From: Tachypleus tridentatus
Lineage: Eukaryota > Arthropoda > Merostomata > Xiphosura > Limulidae
Assembly: GCF_004210375.1 (NCBI RefSeq)
Contig: NC_134834.1
Span: forward strand, 40,390,264-40,454,263
DNA length: 64,000 bases
Direction: 5' to 3'
Part shown: positions 11,412 to 24,600 of the stretch, piece by piece
How positions within the stretch are numbered: position 1 is the stretch's first letter
Layout of the letters: the number at the start of each line of letters is the position of its first letter
Made by a program: the position numbers and the translations under genes
Notes under the pieces: model-generated
The model's database searches: none
Told to the model about the DNA's origin: nothing
What the model saw: only the letters and a program-made list of their open reading frames with translations

Positions 11412-11735
11412 AAAAAGAAAAGTAAGATAGTGGAAGTGGCAAAAGCCCAAAACATTTAAAGTATTTCTGTTTGTCGTAGCTTAAATGATGAAAAATGTTA
11501 TAATAATCAGAAGCCGAGGAGTATGTGTGTAAATAACGCAACGAATGTCATCTTAGAAATTATCAATACTGATAAATTTAATTGTAAGAGATCTTTGTTT
11601 TTTATATTTTTGTTTCTCAACATTTTAATTATATTCTAACTGAATGACGAGAGGGGGGGGATAAATATAAAACGTAGTTGCTCCAGTTGTCTTGCAAAAT
11701 CCTTACTTGGGAAGGTTCATGTTATTTGTGTGAGT
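11412..11735. other. Intergenic, nothing recognised
   Basis: Short AT-rich spacer between two SINEs with no coding signal. Confidence 0.4.
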
Positions 11736-11747
11736 CGTTTACGAAAC

Positions 11748-12023
11748 CGGCCCGGCATGGCCAAGCGCGTAAAACGTGCGATTCGTAATCTGAGGGTCGC
11801 GGGTTCGCGCCCGCGTCGTGCCAAACATGCTCGCCCTCCCAGCCGTGATGGCGTTATAATGTTACGGTCAATCCCACTTTTCGCTGGTAAAAGAGTAGCC
11901 CAAGAGTTGGCGGTTGGTGGTGATGACCAGCTGCCTTCCCTCTAGTCTTACACTGCTAAATTAGGGACGGCTAGCACAGATAGCCCTCGAGTAGCTTTGT
12001 GCGAAATTCCAAAAACAACCAAC
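11748..12023 (+). mobile_element. SINE family 1, full-length copy with perfect TSD
   Basis: Head CGGCCCGGCATGGCCAAGCG, anticodon loop TTCGTAA, B-box GGGTTCGCGCCC, complete body and CCAAAAACAACCAA tail. A 12-bp perfect TSD, CGTTTACGAAAC, lies at 11736-11747 and 12024-12035. The open frame across its 5' half is a by-product of the GC-rich SINE, not a gene. Confidence 0.94.
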
Positions 12024-12035
12024 CGTTTACGAAAC

Positions 12036-13320
12036 ATATTGCATGAAAGGGACTACAGTTAATTGTTGTTTTTTTTTATCGAACGTTTTTATATTATTCA
12101 ATAAAATATTTTAAGCATAATATTGTCTACACCAAGTAAAAGAACAAAAAATATACTCAGGTGTCTCTAAGATAAAACGTAGTATTAATTGAATGTAATC
12201 TAATGCTTACCTATTTTACATGAAAATCTCGCGGTTTCTTGGAAAAACACTGATTTTAAAATCAATATTGTATTTTAGAAGACTACCACGTATAACTTTA
12301 GATAAGAGGATAAAAGAAAAAAAAACCTTTTATAAAGTGCATGAGTGTATTAAGGTACATGAGTTCAGAGAGCTCAGTCCTAAAAGGTATTAATGGTATT
12401 ATGAACAAATTTCTTCCATGTACATACAAACACAATATATGGAATAAGAAACTTGTAGCAAAGCATAAGTCATCGAGTTATGACATCTGGCAAATGTGCC
12501 TCTTCATGTCACTGCACTGCTGTGTATGAGTTTAGGAAACAGAAAAAAGAAAAGAAAAAAAGATTAGTTTCTACGCCAGCTTAGACGGCAATCTTTGTTA
12601 CTTTGTCTTTGGGAAAGATTTTGAAATGTATAATCTATTCAACAATTGGTAAACAAATGCTTCTCTTACAGGTTTAAAAGTTTCGACTATATACACCAGT
12701 TGTCGATCATATTTTCAACACCTGGAAGACCTGTAATAGATTTTAAATAATTATAAATTATTAAACTACATTTTGAACCCACACATAAATAACTTGCATC
12801 ACATTTTATTTTAAGTCGTGTTTGCTTTGTATTAAAGATAATCCTTCTGTTGAAAATCCGAACAGTACTAGATTTAACAAATTATGTGTTTCATCTGAAT
12901 GCGATATCTCCTTTTAATTAATTGAACAAATAAATAAGATATGTTAATTTACATTTAATTTAAATCGTAATTAAATTTAAAAGCAAGCCTAATATTTCAG
13001 ATTCCACATGTCCATACTTTATTGGTATTTATTTTCACTGATGTGCGTTTCCAATTCTTATAAATATTAAACTGTGTGAATAATCTTTTTTTGTAAACTG
13101 TTGAGTATATATGTGTCAGTAATAGCAAAGACTCAATGAAGCGGCAAGAAGATAACTCTCAAATATCTAGCTTACTTCAGCCCATTTGTGTAAAACATAA
13201 GGTTAGCAAGATAATGTGACAATAAACGAATTAAACTGACATACTGTGGATACAAAATAAATAAAATAGCATACATTGCTTATGAATTTAGTTATACTTT
13301 CCTTTTCTGTTTAAGTCTTC
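12036..13320. other. Intergenic, nothing recognised
   Basis: AT-rich with dense stops. No exon or repeat could be supported. Confidence 0.4.
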
Positions 13321-13420
13321 AGATATACCGCTACAAACCGGTTTTTGATACTCGTGGTGGTCAGAACACAAATAGCCCATTCTGTAGTTTTGTGCTTAAT
13401 TCGAAACAAACAAACCAAAT
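13321..13420 (+). mobile_element. SINE family 2, 5'-truncated copy
   Basis: Starts near the B-box half (CCGCTACAAACCGG, GTTTTTGATACTCGTGG) and continues ACACAAATAGCCCATTCTG, TAGTTTTGTGCTTAATTCG and a CAAACAAACC tail. The tail variant matches the copy at 34286-34412. Confidence 0.6.
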
Positions 13421-13850
13421 CATTTCTATAAAATAAGTATTTTTACTGATATCCTTTTAAAAGTTATAAAATGTAATATAATCATATTTAATGCAAATGA
13501 GTACACAACAAAGGATATTAAATACCATTGCTATAGGAGATCTGTAAAAGTTAATTTTTAAATAAGTAAAAAAATTAATATCTCGCATCATGTACGTAAA
13601 GTACGCATATAAAGTTACTTATTACAGACTTTGTCACTTAAGATTTTTACATATTTTTCAAACTTTCTTAAATCTTAAGTAGAAAGAACAATAAATGAAA
13701 AGCTTTAGAATAGTTCTAAAAAAGTAAGTGAAAAGAATGAGTATTGTGCTAACTTGAGATTTCTTAAATTTAGAAAATAAAAACATTATGATGGCAAAAT
13801 TATTTCTATACAAACTAGCTTGAGCAGTAAAGGTATACCAAACCTTTAAG
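13421..13850. other. Intergenic, nothing recognised
   Basis: AT-rich, no coding or repeat signal. Confidence 0.4.
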
Positions 13851-13859
13851 TTGATATTG

Positions 13860-14001
13860 TTTTTAGGTCTCCCAAACAGTAACAGGGATAAGTCTTCGGA
13901 TTTACGACGTTAAAATCAGTGTTTGATTCCCCTCGATAGACACAGCAGATAGTCCTATTGGCTTTGCTATAAGGAAACGCACACACATTACAAGATAAAA
14001 T
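13860..14001 (+). mobile_element. SINE family 2 copy
   Basis: Reads GGATTTACGACGTTAAAATC, GTGTTTGATTCCCCTCG and GGCTTTGCTATAAGGAAACG with an ACACACA tail. TTGATATTG occurs at 13851-13859 and again at 14002-14010, a plausible 9-bp TSD. Confidence 0.75.
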
Positions 14002-14010
14002 TTGATATTG

Positions 14011-14332
14011 ATCAGAAATACAAATTTATTAAATATTTTAACAGAATGTATGGTCTTAACTAAGAGTAGAAACCTGAATAATGTCGGTAATAAAAGATAA
14101 AACGTATAGATCGAAGTTAAGTCAACCTTACTTGTACTGATTTTAAAGAAGTTCACACTTTAAAATGGTGGCCGTATGTAATTAAACATTTACTATATAC
14201 CGTATTTTGGACATTTTGTATGGCAGATAATAGCCTTAAAATAAATCTCTTGCAAACAGCTTGTGGAGGTTTTAAATTCCTTGTGACTGAAATAGACAAA
14301 TACGTTTGTAAACTATTAAGTGATTTAATTTT
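14011..14332. other. Intergenic, nothing recognised
   Basis: AT-rich spacer with no coding or repeat signal. Confidence 0.4.
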
Positions 14333-14490
14333 AAATGTATCTCAGAACGGTTGGTATGGGTATTAACACTTTTACCTAGGAAGGTTGAAACGTTGTTCTT
14401 TCCTTATCAATAAAAGTGTTAATACTCATACCAGCCGCTCTGAAATACATTTTTACTTCAAGTGAATTTCTCGTCATCAAGAATGATTTA
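14333..14490. repeat. Head-to-head miniature Penelope-type terminal palindrome
   Basis: Left arm 14333-14373 and right arm 14411-14452 are near-perfect reverse complements (core GTATTAACACTTTT / AAAAGTGTTAATAC, with CATACCAGCCG on the right and CGGTTGGTATG on the left). The 37-nt loop carries GGAAGGTTGAAACGTTG, the second half of the hammerhead-like motif found in the Penelope tails. To the right it continues TACTTCAAGTGAATTTCTCG, a terminal motif shared with 9040, 47822 and 58945. I read it as two minimal terminal copies joined head-to-head. Confidence 0.7.
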
Positions 14491-15484
14491 ATTTTAACTT
14501 CACCGTGGGACTGCCTATATAACAAGTTTTTTTTATTTTATTTTCGTCGTTCATAATTAATTAAAACACGAATGAGTTACTTTATCATAAGATTCAACTA
14601 TCTTCCTGATCAGTAACTGATTATATGTCAATGACCTTCAGTCCTTTTTTTTTTTTCTACTTTTGCTTAGCCTTGAATTATTCCAAGCATTCAAGTTGAA
14701 AACTGCAATCAATCAGGCCTCCGTTTAAAGTATAAATTTACAAACAAATGTAAACAGAGTTGCAATTTACTAAAATATTTAACACATAAATATGTTTCTG
14801 TTGTTGTTTTTTATCACTTGGAAAAATCCACAAACAAAAAGCGTTTTGAAACTATACCGTTTTTATAGCAACTAGTAAGGTCATATTTCAGAACATTTAC
14901 TCATAACTCAATATATTATAGGTAATAATATTATTTAAGGAAAGCATATTAAAATATACAGCCCAGTCAATAATTTTATCACATTCATTCTACGTGACAA
15001 CATCAGGTAGTTGGGGAAGCCAATATGGCTGCCGTATATACTTAAAGAGTGTTGCGCGATCGTTACGTTCTGTTTGGTGCTGATAGGTTGTTGTTGATAG
15101 TTCTATGCTACCTACATTTGTTATTCAGTATACATAGTTAACATACTACACTTTAGCTTGATTTTATTTAAAAATTTATACTAATAACGCTTCAGCATCA
15201 GCATGGCTGGCCACTTGGAAGTAAAGAACTGTTTTTGATTTTAATAAATACTGTTGTTTGAAATGGCGTTCTGTGACTAACATGAATGAAAAGAGAAATT
15301 CATGTTGTTCTGATATTGCGTCTCGTTTTCGAGCATGTAGTTTCCACATTGTGTAGGGGAATGTAATAAAAAGCTAACAGACATTATATAATGAGAATGA
15401 ATGTATTTCATAAAACTAATTACACCTATCTAATGTAAAACAACAAAAAATTGGTAGAAAAATTTCACGTATTAACGCTTGCGC
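14491..15484. promoter_or_regulatory. Region upstream of PWWP2 exon 1 (presumed promoter/5'UTR)
   Basis: No repeat is recognised here. It must contain the promoter and 5'UTR of the PWWP2 gene if transcription starts close to the first coding exon. A stretch near 15020 (CAATATGGCTGCCG) resembles a YY1-type site, but I see no TATA box at a convincing distance. The transcription start cannot be placed from sequence alone. Confidence 0.3.
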
Positions 15485-15553
15485 ATGCCCTGTAGGGTCT
15501 CTGCTGCAGCTTGCACCAGGCTGCTCGATGGAAGTTCGGAGATACTAACGGCC

Positions 15554-15702
15554 ATGGCGTTGCCTTCGGAAAGTGATGTGACACTATTGAAGGGGGCCAA
15601 AATTTCAGTTACTGTAGAGGAAGCTATAATTGATGTTCTGGTTGTGTCCTTTCATTTTGGAGGAAAAGTATTTCAAGGAGCCTTACTAGAAGTGAACAAG
15701 AA
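15554..15702 (+). CDS. PWWP2A: PWWP2 first coding exon (conserved N-terminal box)
   Basis: This exon encodes the N-terminus of a PWWP2A/PWWP2B-type chromatin protein. The translation contains GAKISVTVEEAIIDVLVVSF followed by HFGGKVFQGALLEVNKK, which aligns with the vertebrate PWWP2 segment around 'IIEDALVVSFRFGEKLFSGVL'. It ends at a GTGAGT splice donor (15703-15708) after two bases of a Lys codon (phase 2). The acceptor before 36765 supplies the third base, so the frame joins exactly. The start chosen is ATG 15554, with a strong GCCATGG context. An in-frame ATG at 15485 would add 23 residues in a poorer context, and the frame is closed by a TAA at 15473. From ATG 15554 the whole protein is 734 aa, close to the roughly 755 aa of human PWWP2A. 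Confidence 0.88.
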
Positions 15703-18700
15703 GTGAGTAAATGTTACGGAAGTTTCACAAAACTCGTGAACTGTTTGTCTCATTTTTTGAGGTCATAAGCCAGATTGTCACCCTGTTGCACTGAATTTCT
15801 TTAAAGCAGTAACTCTTTCTTGATATTTTTTGTTTTTACGTATTTATACACATTAAAATAAAGCAGTTGATAACACAATCAACATCGTACATCTAGGATT
15901 ATACTTGTAGTATTATGACTTTAGATGTGTTACCTATTGAAAACATCAGTGATTCACACCCATCGTTTGTCGTTTATTAACCAGATCTTTATAAGCTTAT
16001 ACTTTTTTACACAGTTATCTAATTTTAACAAATTACTTATCCGTTACAAACGACAGGACATTGGTATGACTTTACTAGTACATACAAATGCTAACAACGA
16101 CCTTGATTTTATTAAAGATATTTAAGTTACGTTACAATATTAGTGTTAAACGTTTCGTTGTTACTAATTTGACGAGTATTACCATCTGTTTTTGTTTAAT
16201 TTTGACTTAATTCCAATTGTACTGTGCAAGCTTACTGCTAATATCAGATGTTGAAATCTGAATATAATGTACTTTGCATTATTATGTATTTTGATTACAG
16301 TTACACTGAAACATCGTTCTTTAAAGTTACACTTCATGGTCATTAATCAAATGAACAGCGAGTTACATTATTATAAATTTAAAATATTAACGCCAAACGT
16401 TAGTACTGTGGGTTCTGAAGCTACTTACAAGTAAAGTGTCGATATTTCTCATTTTCGGGCAGGCGAACGCAACAACAAGAACCTTCTTGAATATAACATT
16501 AACCGTTACTTCCTACAACACATTCAAAGAATCATATGTTGTAAATTGAACAGTTTTGTTCTTACATCAGCTTATTAAACCTTAAACAGCTCGTTGATAC
16601 ACCACTTCCACAGCTACATTATTACAGTTTCCACCATTTGACATACCAGGTGGGAAAAGTGGCATACTATTTTTAGCCTCTTAAAACATACTTATAAATT
16701 AATCATTAAATAGGAACAAAATATATACATTTTGAACTATAAATTTGTAGAATTCAGATATCAACCTATTATGGTAATAATAAATTTTGTATTTCAATTT
16801 CCAAAACTAACAGTGATTACAGTTTTGATCTTAAGTTTCATATTAAAAGCTGTAGGCAGGCCCTTATATTGACAAATTATTAATACTAGATTAAAACATG
16901 GAAGTTGACAAAAAAACTTTATTTTACTAAAGGCACTACTCAACCCAGTAAAAACAGCATCAACTTAAATCTGAATGCTTCTGTTTCTGTCTATATGCCC
17001 ATCAAGCAAAATTTTAAAATCACTTTAAGTAACATGCAGGTAATTTTGTCAGCAAACTATTGCTTAAGTTTGTAAATGTTACAAACTAGTAATTCTACAA
17101 AGAATAAACCTGATCTTCCAAAGATTATTAAATCTTATTTTATACTTGTAGAAATTTTCAGTTCCTTAATCCAGGTATCATTGTAATCAGGCTTTCTGTG
17201 CACTTTTCTTTCAACATGTTGGTATTTTTCCTGAAGTAGACATTATTCTAAATATACCTGACAAGAGTTTTTAGATATAGTTAAAAAATTCTTTTAAGCC
17301 ACAAGGTCAACATATCGATAAATACATACAAATCTTTAAAATTCTATTACCTAAATATATCTGACAATTTTTCATGAGTACAATAACATTTGAAGTTTTA
17401 CATCTTTCTCCTCACAATAACTGTTTCTTTGGTACAAGAAATTAGTCTCTTCCAAATTACTGTAACAAATGCATAACATTTTATCAACATTGAAGTAATT
17501 TTCAAGAAGTTGGTCACACTTAAAAATTATCCAAATTTTATAAGCTTCACAGAATCTGCTTTTTACCAGCATATTTCAGTCATCAATTGTATGAAACCTT
17601 TTGTTGTTCACACACATGGATGACACATTTCATATATGAATTTTTTAAAATAAACCTAGCATGTGAAAGTTAACAAAACTATTGGTATTTCTATATCTGT
17701 TTTTGAGAAATATAGTTTTCTGGAGATATATTTTTAAGATGCATTGTATGATACAGTTTATTATCAAGGGAACAATTGAAAAATGTAGTTGACATACATT
17801 TGTCAAATTGTATTTATAATATGTAGCCCTTGTAGTTTTCTACTATATAAATTTTTCTTAGTAGAGGCAAAGATTTAGTCTGTGATTTGTCTTTTTATCT
17901 CATGGGATGTGTAAAACAACATTGCCTAAACACGTCCAGTAATGGTGTATGTGTGTCTAGTCTGGTTATACACCTCATGTTGTATAGTAGTGATAAACCT
18001 ACAGCATATGTTTGGAACCACTGGTCAACTTGGGTTAATATTTCTTCTGTTTATTATGTTGTTTTTCGCACAAATTGAGCACGTTAAAAACTAAGATCTG
18101 TTGTTGTTGATTATTTTTTTTCTAGCATATATTTGTTAAGACAGCCAGTTCAGTCTAGACAAAAAAATATGTTATGAAACACCTATTTGAGAATTCCCCC
18201 CTCTTTCACGGCGACACAAAATGAAGTCAATGACTTTTAAAGTATATAACAAGGGGAGGTTTAGCGTTCAATACAGCGTGTATACATTCACTAGTAGGAT
18301 TTCTTTGCTACGATGCAATGACGTATGAATCGTTTAGCGAATTACCGTAAAAACATCCACCCAACAGAATGTGTATTGCTATGTGCAACAGAGTTGCATA
18401 CTTGTAGTTTTGGTATCATAAAGAAAAAAAAAACACATGTATCGGCGGGGGAGATCGGCCGAACTCTGTTTTTGTAATTAAAAAAAAAAGTTTATACAGT
18501 TATAACGCAGCGTATGGTATTTAACGTTTTCTACATAGTGTGCATTCTCTTGTTGAAGTATTAACATTTTTTGGATTAAAGTAACCCCTAGAATACCGTA
18601 GTATTAGCTATTGGCTTTTGATCTCGTAAATTAGTATTCCCTTTAAAATATTCTGCGTACAGACTCGACATAGACGCAAATTTTTCATATTTGTATATAA

Positions 18701-18892
18701 TATGTTAATCGCGTGTAATATTTACACTTAACATTTTATGTATTTCAGTGTTGTTGTTTTTTCATTTGTATTTTTCATCTCGAGGATTAGTAATGAAAAG
18801 GTGCTTCTCAAAGCGGGAAAGGTATTCACACGTGGGTCTCTTGTGTGAACTATCTGCATCGTAAGAAAATAGTTATTCTTGATAACCACTTT

Positions 18893-19071
18893 TCAGCCTC
18901 GACTCGTAATCCGAGGGTCGCGGGTTCGAATCCCCGTTGCATCAAACATTGCTCGCCCTTTCAGCCGTGAGGGTATTATAATGTGTTGGTCAATCCCGCT
19001 ATTCGTTGGTAAAAGAGTAGCCCAAGAGTTGGCGGTGGGTGGTGATGACTAGTTGCCTTCCCACTAGTCTT
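18893..19071 (+). mobile_element. SINE family 1, truncated at both ends, with TSD
   Basis: Begins at the anticodon arm (GACTCGTAATCCGAGGGTCG) and ends inside the body at CTTCCCACTAGTCTT, lacking the tail. ACCACTTT at 18885-18892 is repeated at 19072-19079, with the similarity running on (TTCAGC versus TCTAGC). This is a second example of a 3'-truncated copy that still has direct repeats. Confidence 0.7.
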
Positions 19072-19522
19072 ACCACTTTCTAGCAGTTTTTCTACAAAAT
19101 TAGTTTAAAAACGTTATGTTCTTTGTGGAATATCAGTGTGTTAACTTTTTATTTGAACTTGTTTGTGTAATTCATAAAAAGTGGTACAGTATAACGTATA
19201 CTAAAGTGGAGGGTGGTGCTCAGTACTCTTAAATAATACACCAAACTAAGTGAAAACAAGAAAGAATCCTCAATAGCCGCGGCATTTGAAATTGTTTTAG
19301 GCAGGATTAAAGTAAATTAATCTGAGTCCTTTCCCCCCTCCTTTCCTTTTTATAAAGTAGACTTTTGTACGTTAGTATGGGGTACGTGTGTACCCGATTC
19401 GATTTTATTACTCACAAGCGTATAGCCTATCAGAAATGACGGATAAAGTATTACCTTCCCAGTGTATCATAACCTTGTATTTGATAGCTAATTGAAATCA
19501 ATAAATGTTGCAAAATCAAGCT

Positions 19523-19595
19523 TGATCTAGTGGTATAGCGGATTGTCTGCGAACTCGCGCCGCTAAAAAACGGGTTTCCATACAAATCAACAAAG
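19523..19595 (+). mobile_element. SINE family 2 tRNA-like head fragment
   Basis: TGATCTAGTGGTATAGCGG fits a tRNA D-arm/A-box, followed by CGCCGCTAAAAAACGGG and TTTCCATAC, a decayed B-box. No functional acceptor or anticodon stem is formed, so it is not a tRNA gene. Confidence 0.4.
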
Positions 19596-21554
19596 AGAAG
19601 AAAAGTGCAGTCTGAGCAGTCACATGTCATAAAATTTCTTTCTGAGCCAATCAGTAAGTGTTGGTAAAAATCAGTCAGATTTATGACTTCTAATAGGTAG
19701 AAAAGACACGGAGCGTTATGTTAACACAATGTTCCAATAATGGCGTTTATGTTATGTCGCTTAGCAAGAAAAGTATAACTTAATATTGTTGCTAGTCTGT
19801 GTACTGAAAATGAAATGTATAAACAACAAAACTGGAAAAAAATATTTGTTGATTTGTTAATTTAGTCTCCATTGTATAAATAGGTTTGCTTGTCATTTAA
19901 AAAGTGGGGGATATAACAGGAAATAGCTTAATTAAGAAAATATTTAAGTTTAAAAGTAAGTAAGTTTTGTTACTTTCATGATAAATCTTGTGTACCTGGT
20001 TCAAGACTAGGTGATTCCACATGACATCTTTACTTCAGGCTTACTATACCAACACTCATTACACTTAAAAATTTTCATGGCTCCCGTTAATAAAATCTTA
20101 ATGGGAAGGCAGTAATCGAACTATACAATATGGATAATGCGTTTGGCTTTTATGACTCCTATTTCGAGAAATGAAGCCCGACGTGACGTGAAACACACTG
20201 GCTGTTATACTGGTTATATTAGGATTTTTACCAGCCTAGTCTGAAATCGAAATTCTTTTAGACAGGATTAGAATAGATTAATCATGAGACCAAATACATC
20301 AGTTGAAAGGGTTTGACATCCTGAGTTTAAAGTTGTAATTATATTTGAAATTGGTCAAGGGATGACGGAGCTGAGCAGAAAGTTTGTACTTGAAAAACTT
20401 GGAACTACATATATGTATGGGTATATTACAAATTGAAGTAGAAAGACTGATAACCGGCGTGTATCTATAGCTAAATGATTATCATTAAGTACGGTAGTAC
20501 CTCGTAGTAGGAATGATGATGATGAAATAAAATGGCGGTTATAAAAATCTATCGTTTTGAACCACCTTTAAAATGTCTGAATATTAACGATTGCTATTTC
20601 ACAGTATTTGCTTAGTAAAACTAAAGCTAATTGTTCTCATAAAGCCGCCTAAATCACTACAAATTATTTATCGATGAATCAAAATTTCACTGTTTCAACG
20701 AATTTTCATCTATGTAAGTTGTTTTTACAGATAAAAGGGCAAACCTTATCACTCTAATTTTTTAATAGAACTCTTCTGTCTAAGATCCCTGTTATTTTTT
20801 TCTTATACCGAAAAGGATGCTTTGTGTGTGTGTATATTTAACGTACAAAGTTGAGGGGGAGTAGGTAGGTAAAGATATGAGTATTAAAATCGTATTGGGT
20901 GTATGTACGCCCCACATTTTGTATTGCTGACCGCACAAAAATGTAGCGAATAAGAAGGTTACAAAGTATTAAAAATTTTTTTTTTTTACAATGACAAGTA
21001 GGAATCGATATATACCTAACCTAGTTAGCTATAGTACTATATAAAGTTCTAATGTGAAAATATATTAAAACAAGAAAGTCAAAACTACAAAACCAGAGTT
21101 AAATAAAAGTTTTAAATTTTAAGTAACTTAGTTTTTGTAGTTTTTACTTTTTGTTGCATTAAAACTTTCTATAGTACTGTAGCTAGCTAGGTTTGTATAT
21201 ATTGGTCCGTATTTGTCTTTATAAACTTCCTTTTTTATACTTGTCACATGAGTTATGAACATACTTCTGATTTTGTTGTCACATGATAAAGAATCCATCT
21301 TGACTGGATCATAGGATTAAAGGTTTTGCATTTATCTGATATATTGGAATATAATTGCTAGCTTATTTTTACAGCCTTCATAAATTCCAGTTTTGATGTA
21401 TGGGTACAATACTTTTTGATATAAATTAAGTATCACTAAAGAGTATGCACATTAATGTGTATGAGGGTAAAACCAATGATAAAAAAATACAGCTACAGCA
21501 TGATAAAATCTGGATGCTCAAAGACATCATTAAAAATGTAAGTTTGTTTCTTTA

Positions 21555-21670
21555 AGTTAAGCACAGGGCAATGCAATGGGATATATGTGTTGTATCTACC
21601 ACAGGTGCCAAAACCTTATTTCTAGCATTGTAAACCTGCAGACATTTTGCTGTACCCCTGGAGAGCAACA
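21555..21670 (-). mobile_element. SINE family 2, old antisense copy
   Basis: Reverse complement reads CCAGGGGTACAGCAAAATG, GGTTTACAATGCTAGAAATA and CACCTGTGGTAGATACAAC, a diverged version of the family-2 head and tail. Confidence 0.5.
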
Positions 21671-24600
21671 CTGTAAAATAGAACATTTTCTGTGGTCAGT
21701 CTATTGGCCTTTACCACTGTGTAACACATGGACAGAAGTATTATAGTTTAATTTCCAATTTCAGCATAAATATAAATAAGAAATTTATTGATTTTTATCA
21801 CAAATTAAAGTACTATAGACACCTAGGAAGCTTAATGAAGAATTTGTTTTTTTAAATGAAATGTAAGGTGTTTAACCTAAATACTGATAGCAATATATAT
21901 GATGAGAACATGGAACCTCTGTTGTTAATAATAATAGTGTCCCATATGGATGCATTGGTTGTAGTTACTGATGACATTGTTATACCACAATTTTTATAAT
22001 GCAGTATGTTCCAGGTGATAGTGTGATATGGATTCATGGCTGTGAGAGCTCCTTTTAAAAGATAAACACAATCTTTTTCTTTCAAACCCTCCTTGCCTAC
22101 CAGTCTAATACTATAAGTATTCAACTGTTAAATCAAACCCATGACTAAGTTGCCCTAAGAACAGACTCATTATAAAGTCAGGCTTTACAGTTACAAAGTT
22201 TCACTGAAACTTTGAAAAACAAGGTTAAGAATGTAATATTTGCTTTTGAGCCATTCATAGAACAAAAAAATGTGTATTTAAATCTCTTGTCAAATTCACC
22301 ATTCTGAAGTTTAAAAATGTACATATTCTGCTGCTTATATAAAAAAATAAAAAGTTTGCTTCACACAACAGTGTCACTAATTAATCAGTTCCTTTTTGTC
22401 CAGGTAAGACTATATTATTTCAAAGAAGAGACTTGTGTTATTTGATGTTATTTAACTATTAACTCAAGATATTTTTAAAACTTTTTGACCTGGGTGGTAT
22501 GGACAAGGTAGATATAAGAGCCATGTTGTCACTGATACATAGCCAAGCATGTTCCTGTTTCACATGACAAAGCCTGAACCTTCTGAAAGTGAATAAAGTT
22601 CAATTGGAGTAATATAAACATAAAAAATAAAAATCTTTAAAAATAGAAAAATCATTGAGCAGCATTTCCAAACACAGTTCAGGAAGTGCAGTTGGTCCAA
22701 GCACAATTTAAAGTTTTATTAGTCTGTTTTAGACAGACTGAAGTAAGCTTTTATGTGTCATTCTTTGTTTGATATTTTAGATTTTGTAGCTTGTTTCAGT
22801 TGATTGTTTTACACAAACACTGAAGAGCTGACTCGTATTTTTTGTTCCTTTTTTTGTTTATTTGGTATTTAATTTTATTTGCAGAAACATTGAAATAACA
22901 TTTAATTTTATCTTTATTAATTTTGCCAAACTCAGATTGTAAAGTGTTATTTCTGTCACATTTTTCTACTTTTCTCTCTGTATATGTATATGAGTGTACA
23001 ACCCCACTTTTCTAGGTTATATAGTCTAAAACTGTGAAATGAGCTCAGAAATAGTGCTTGTTATTCACAAATAAGTGGGTACAACTGAGAATTACTATAC
23101 AGGTATAACATACATATAGTTGTGGAAATACAAAAACTCTAGCTGGGCTGGGCAATTAGTTCAATTTGATAGTAGATTATATTCAACTAATCATTTATTT
23201 TTCCTGTGATTTGGATAGTAGGAATAATCAGAAACACTGATTTTGGTTAGTTTATTATTTTCCACAACATCAGTCAATGTAGAAGTTGTATCCTGAGTAC
23301 TGGCAGGATTTCACCAATTCATTTTACAATCATAAAATTCAGAAGGTAGCACTATGTAGTATATCTGTATTAGGATGTTATAAAAGTCTGGAACCATAAG
23401 CACTTTATCAGGTTTCACAGAATGTGTTCCACATGCTATTTCTGTAATTTGAAACAAATTTGGAGATGGTATTCACATTCTCTTTGAGCGCTGTAAAGCA
23501 TATTTGTATTATTTTCAATGATCCAACATTCATTACAGGTTCATAGTTTTAAATGTTTGGCATCCTCTATTTTCTGTTTGTACACACATGCATTAGGTTT
23601 GACAGCAATCTCAAACTTTGACAGTGCCATAATCAATAATTTTTCTCAAATTAAAAAGATCTGCAAATCACCTGTGGTTCTAGATTTATTGTGTGCTGTG
23701 TAGAATACAAGTTTTAGGATATCTTAGACCAGAAAGTGCAAAGTGTGATTATTCATGAAAATAATATAATTACTATTTAATTGTTTTTTAGTGTATAGTT
23801 TTATATGTATTTCCTTCATCAGCAGAAGTTCTAATGGATACACACAATGTTTGTAGACAGTAACAAAAACACTCGATTCCCAAGCCAAACAGTGTTATCA
23901 AGCCAGTACAGTTGGTTAATAATGTATTAGATGTACACGTATGTAAGTGAGCTAGATTGGTTTCATGAGCTTACTTGTTAATGTAGGTAGAACTACAGTC
24001 TTGATCACATGCTCATAATAAATTTATTATAGGTCAATGATCTGTGAAAATTCTACATATAAATATCTACATGAATATATATACATCTGTGGGCACTGGT
24101 GAGAATGACCATTTGTCCAGGCTGCTAATTGACATAAACTTCTGATAAGATGAAAACTAAGAACTGTTGACATTTGTGGATAATGGTAAAATGAATGACG
24201 CTTCACATCTGTAAAGAACAGTGCTCTTAGTTACCTGTTTAGATAAGAATAATAAAACAAAGCATTTGAAAAAAGTAGACACTCAATTTTTCATATGGCT
24301 GTACCTTTGTGTACATTAGGGTTTCAAGTAGGTGTAATTTTACATAGTAATGTAGGCTTGATTTTCTATAAAGTTTTGCTATGAATACTTCATAAAATAG
24401 AAAATTAGAAGTTAAATACTACACTTTGTTCAAAAGTGTGATTAGATGAAACATAAAAACACAGTGGTGAGTAGGCTAAATGGATTGAAAAAAGAATTAT
24501 TAGTGGAAGAGAGAACTAATGATAGGAACAAGTATTAGCAAGTAAAAGAATAAGACACAGAGTATGATTACTACATGTAGCTCAGATGTAGATGACCGAG

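Noticed and set aside
11730-11945. Arg-rich ORF of 71 codons
   Set aside because: It lies entirely in a SINE family 1 copy. The Arg-rich reading comes from the GC-rich tRNA-like head.
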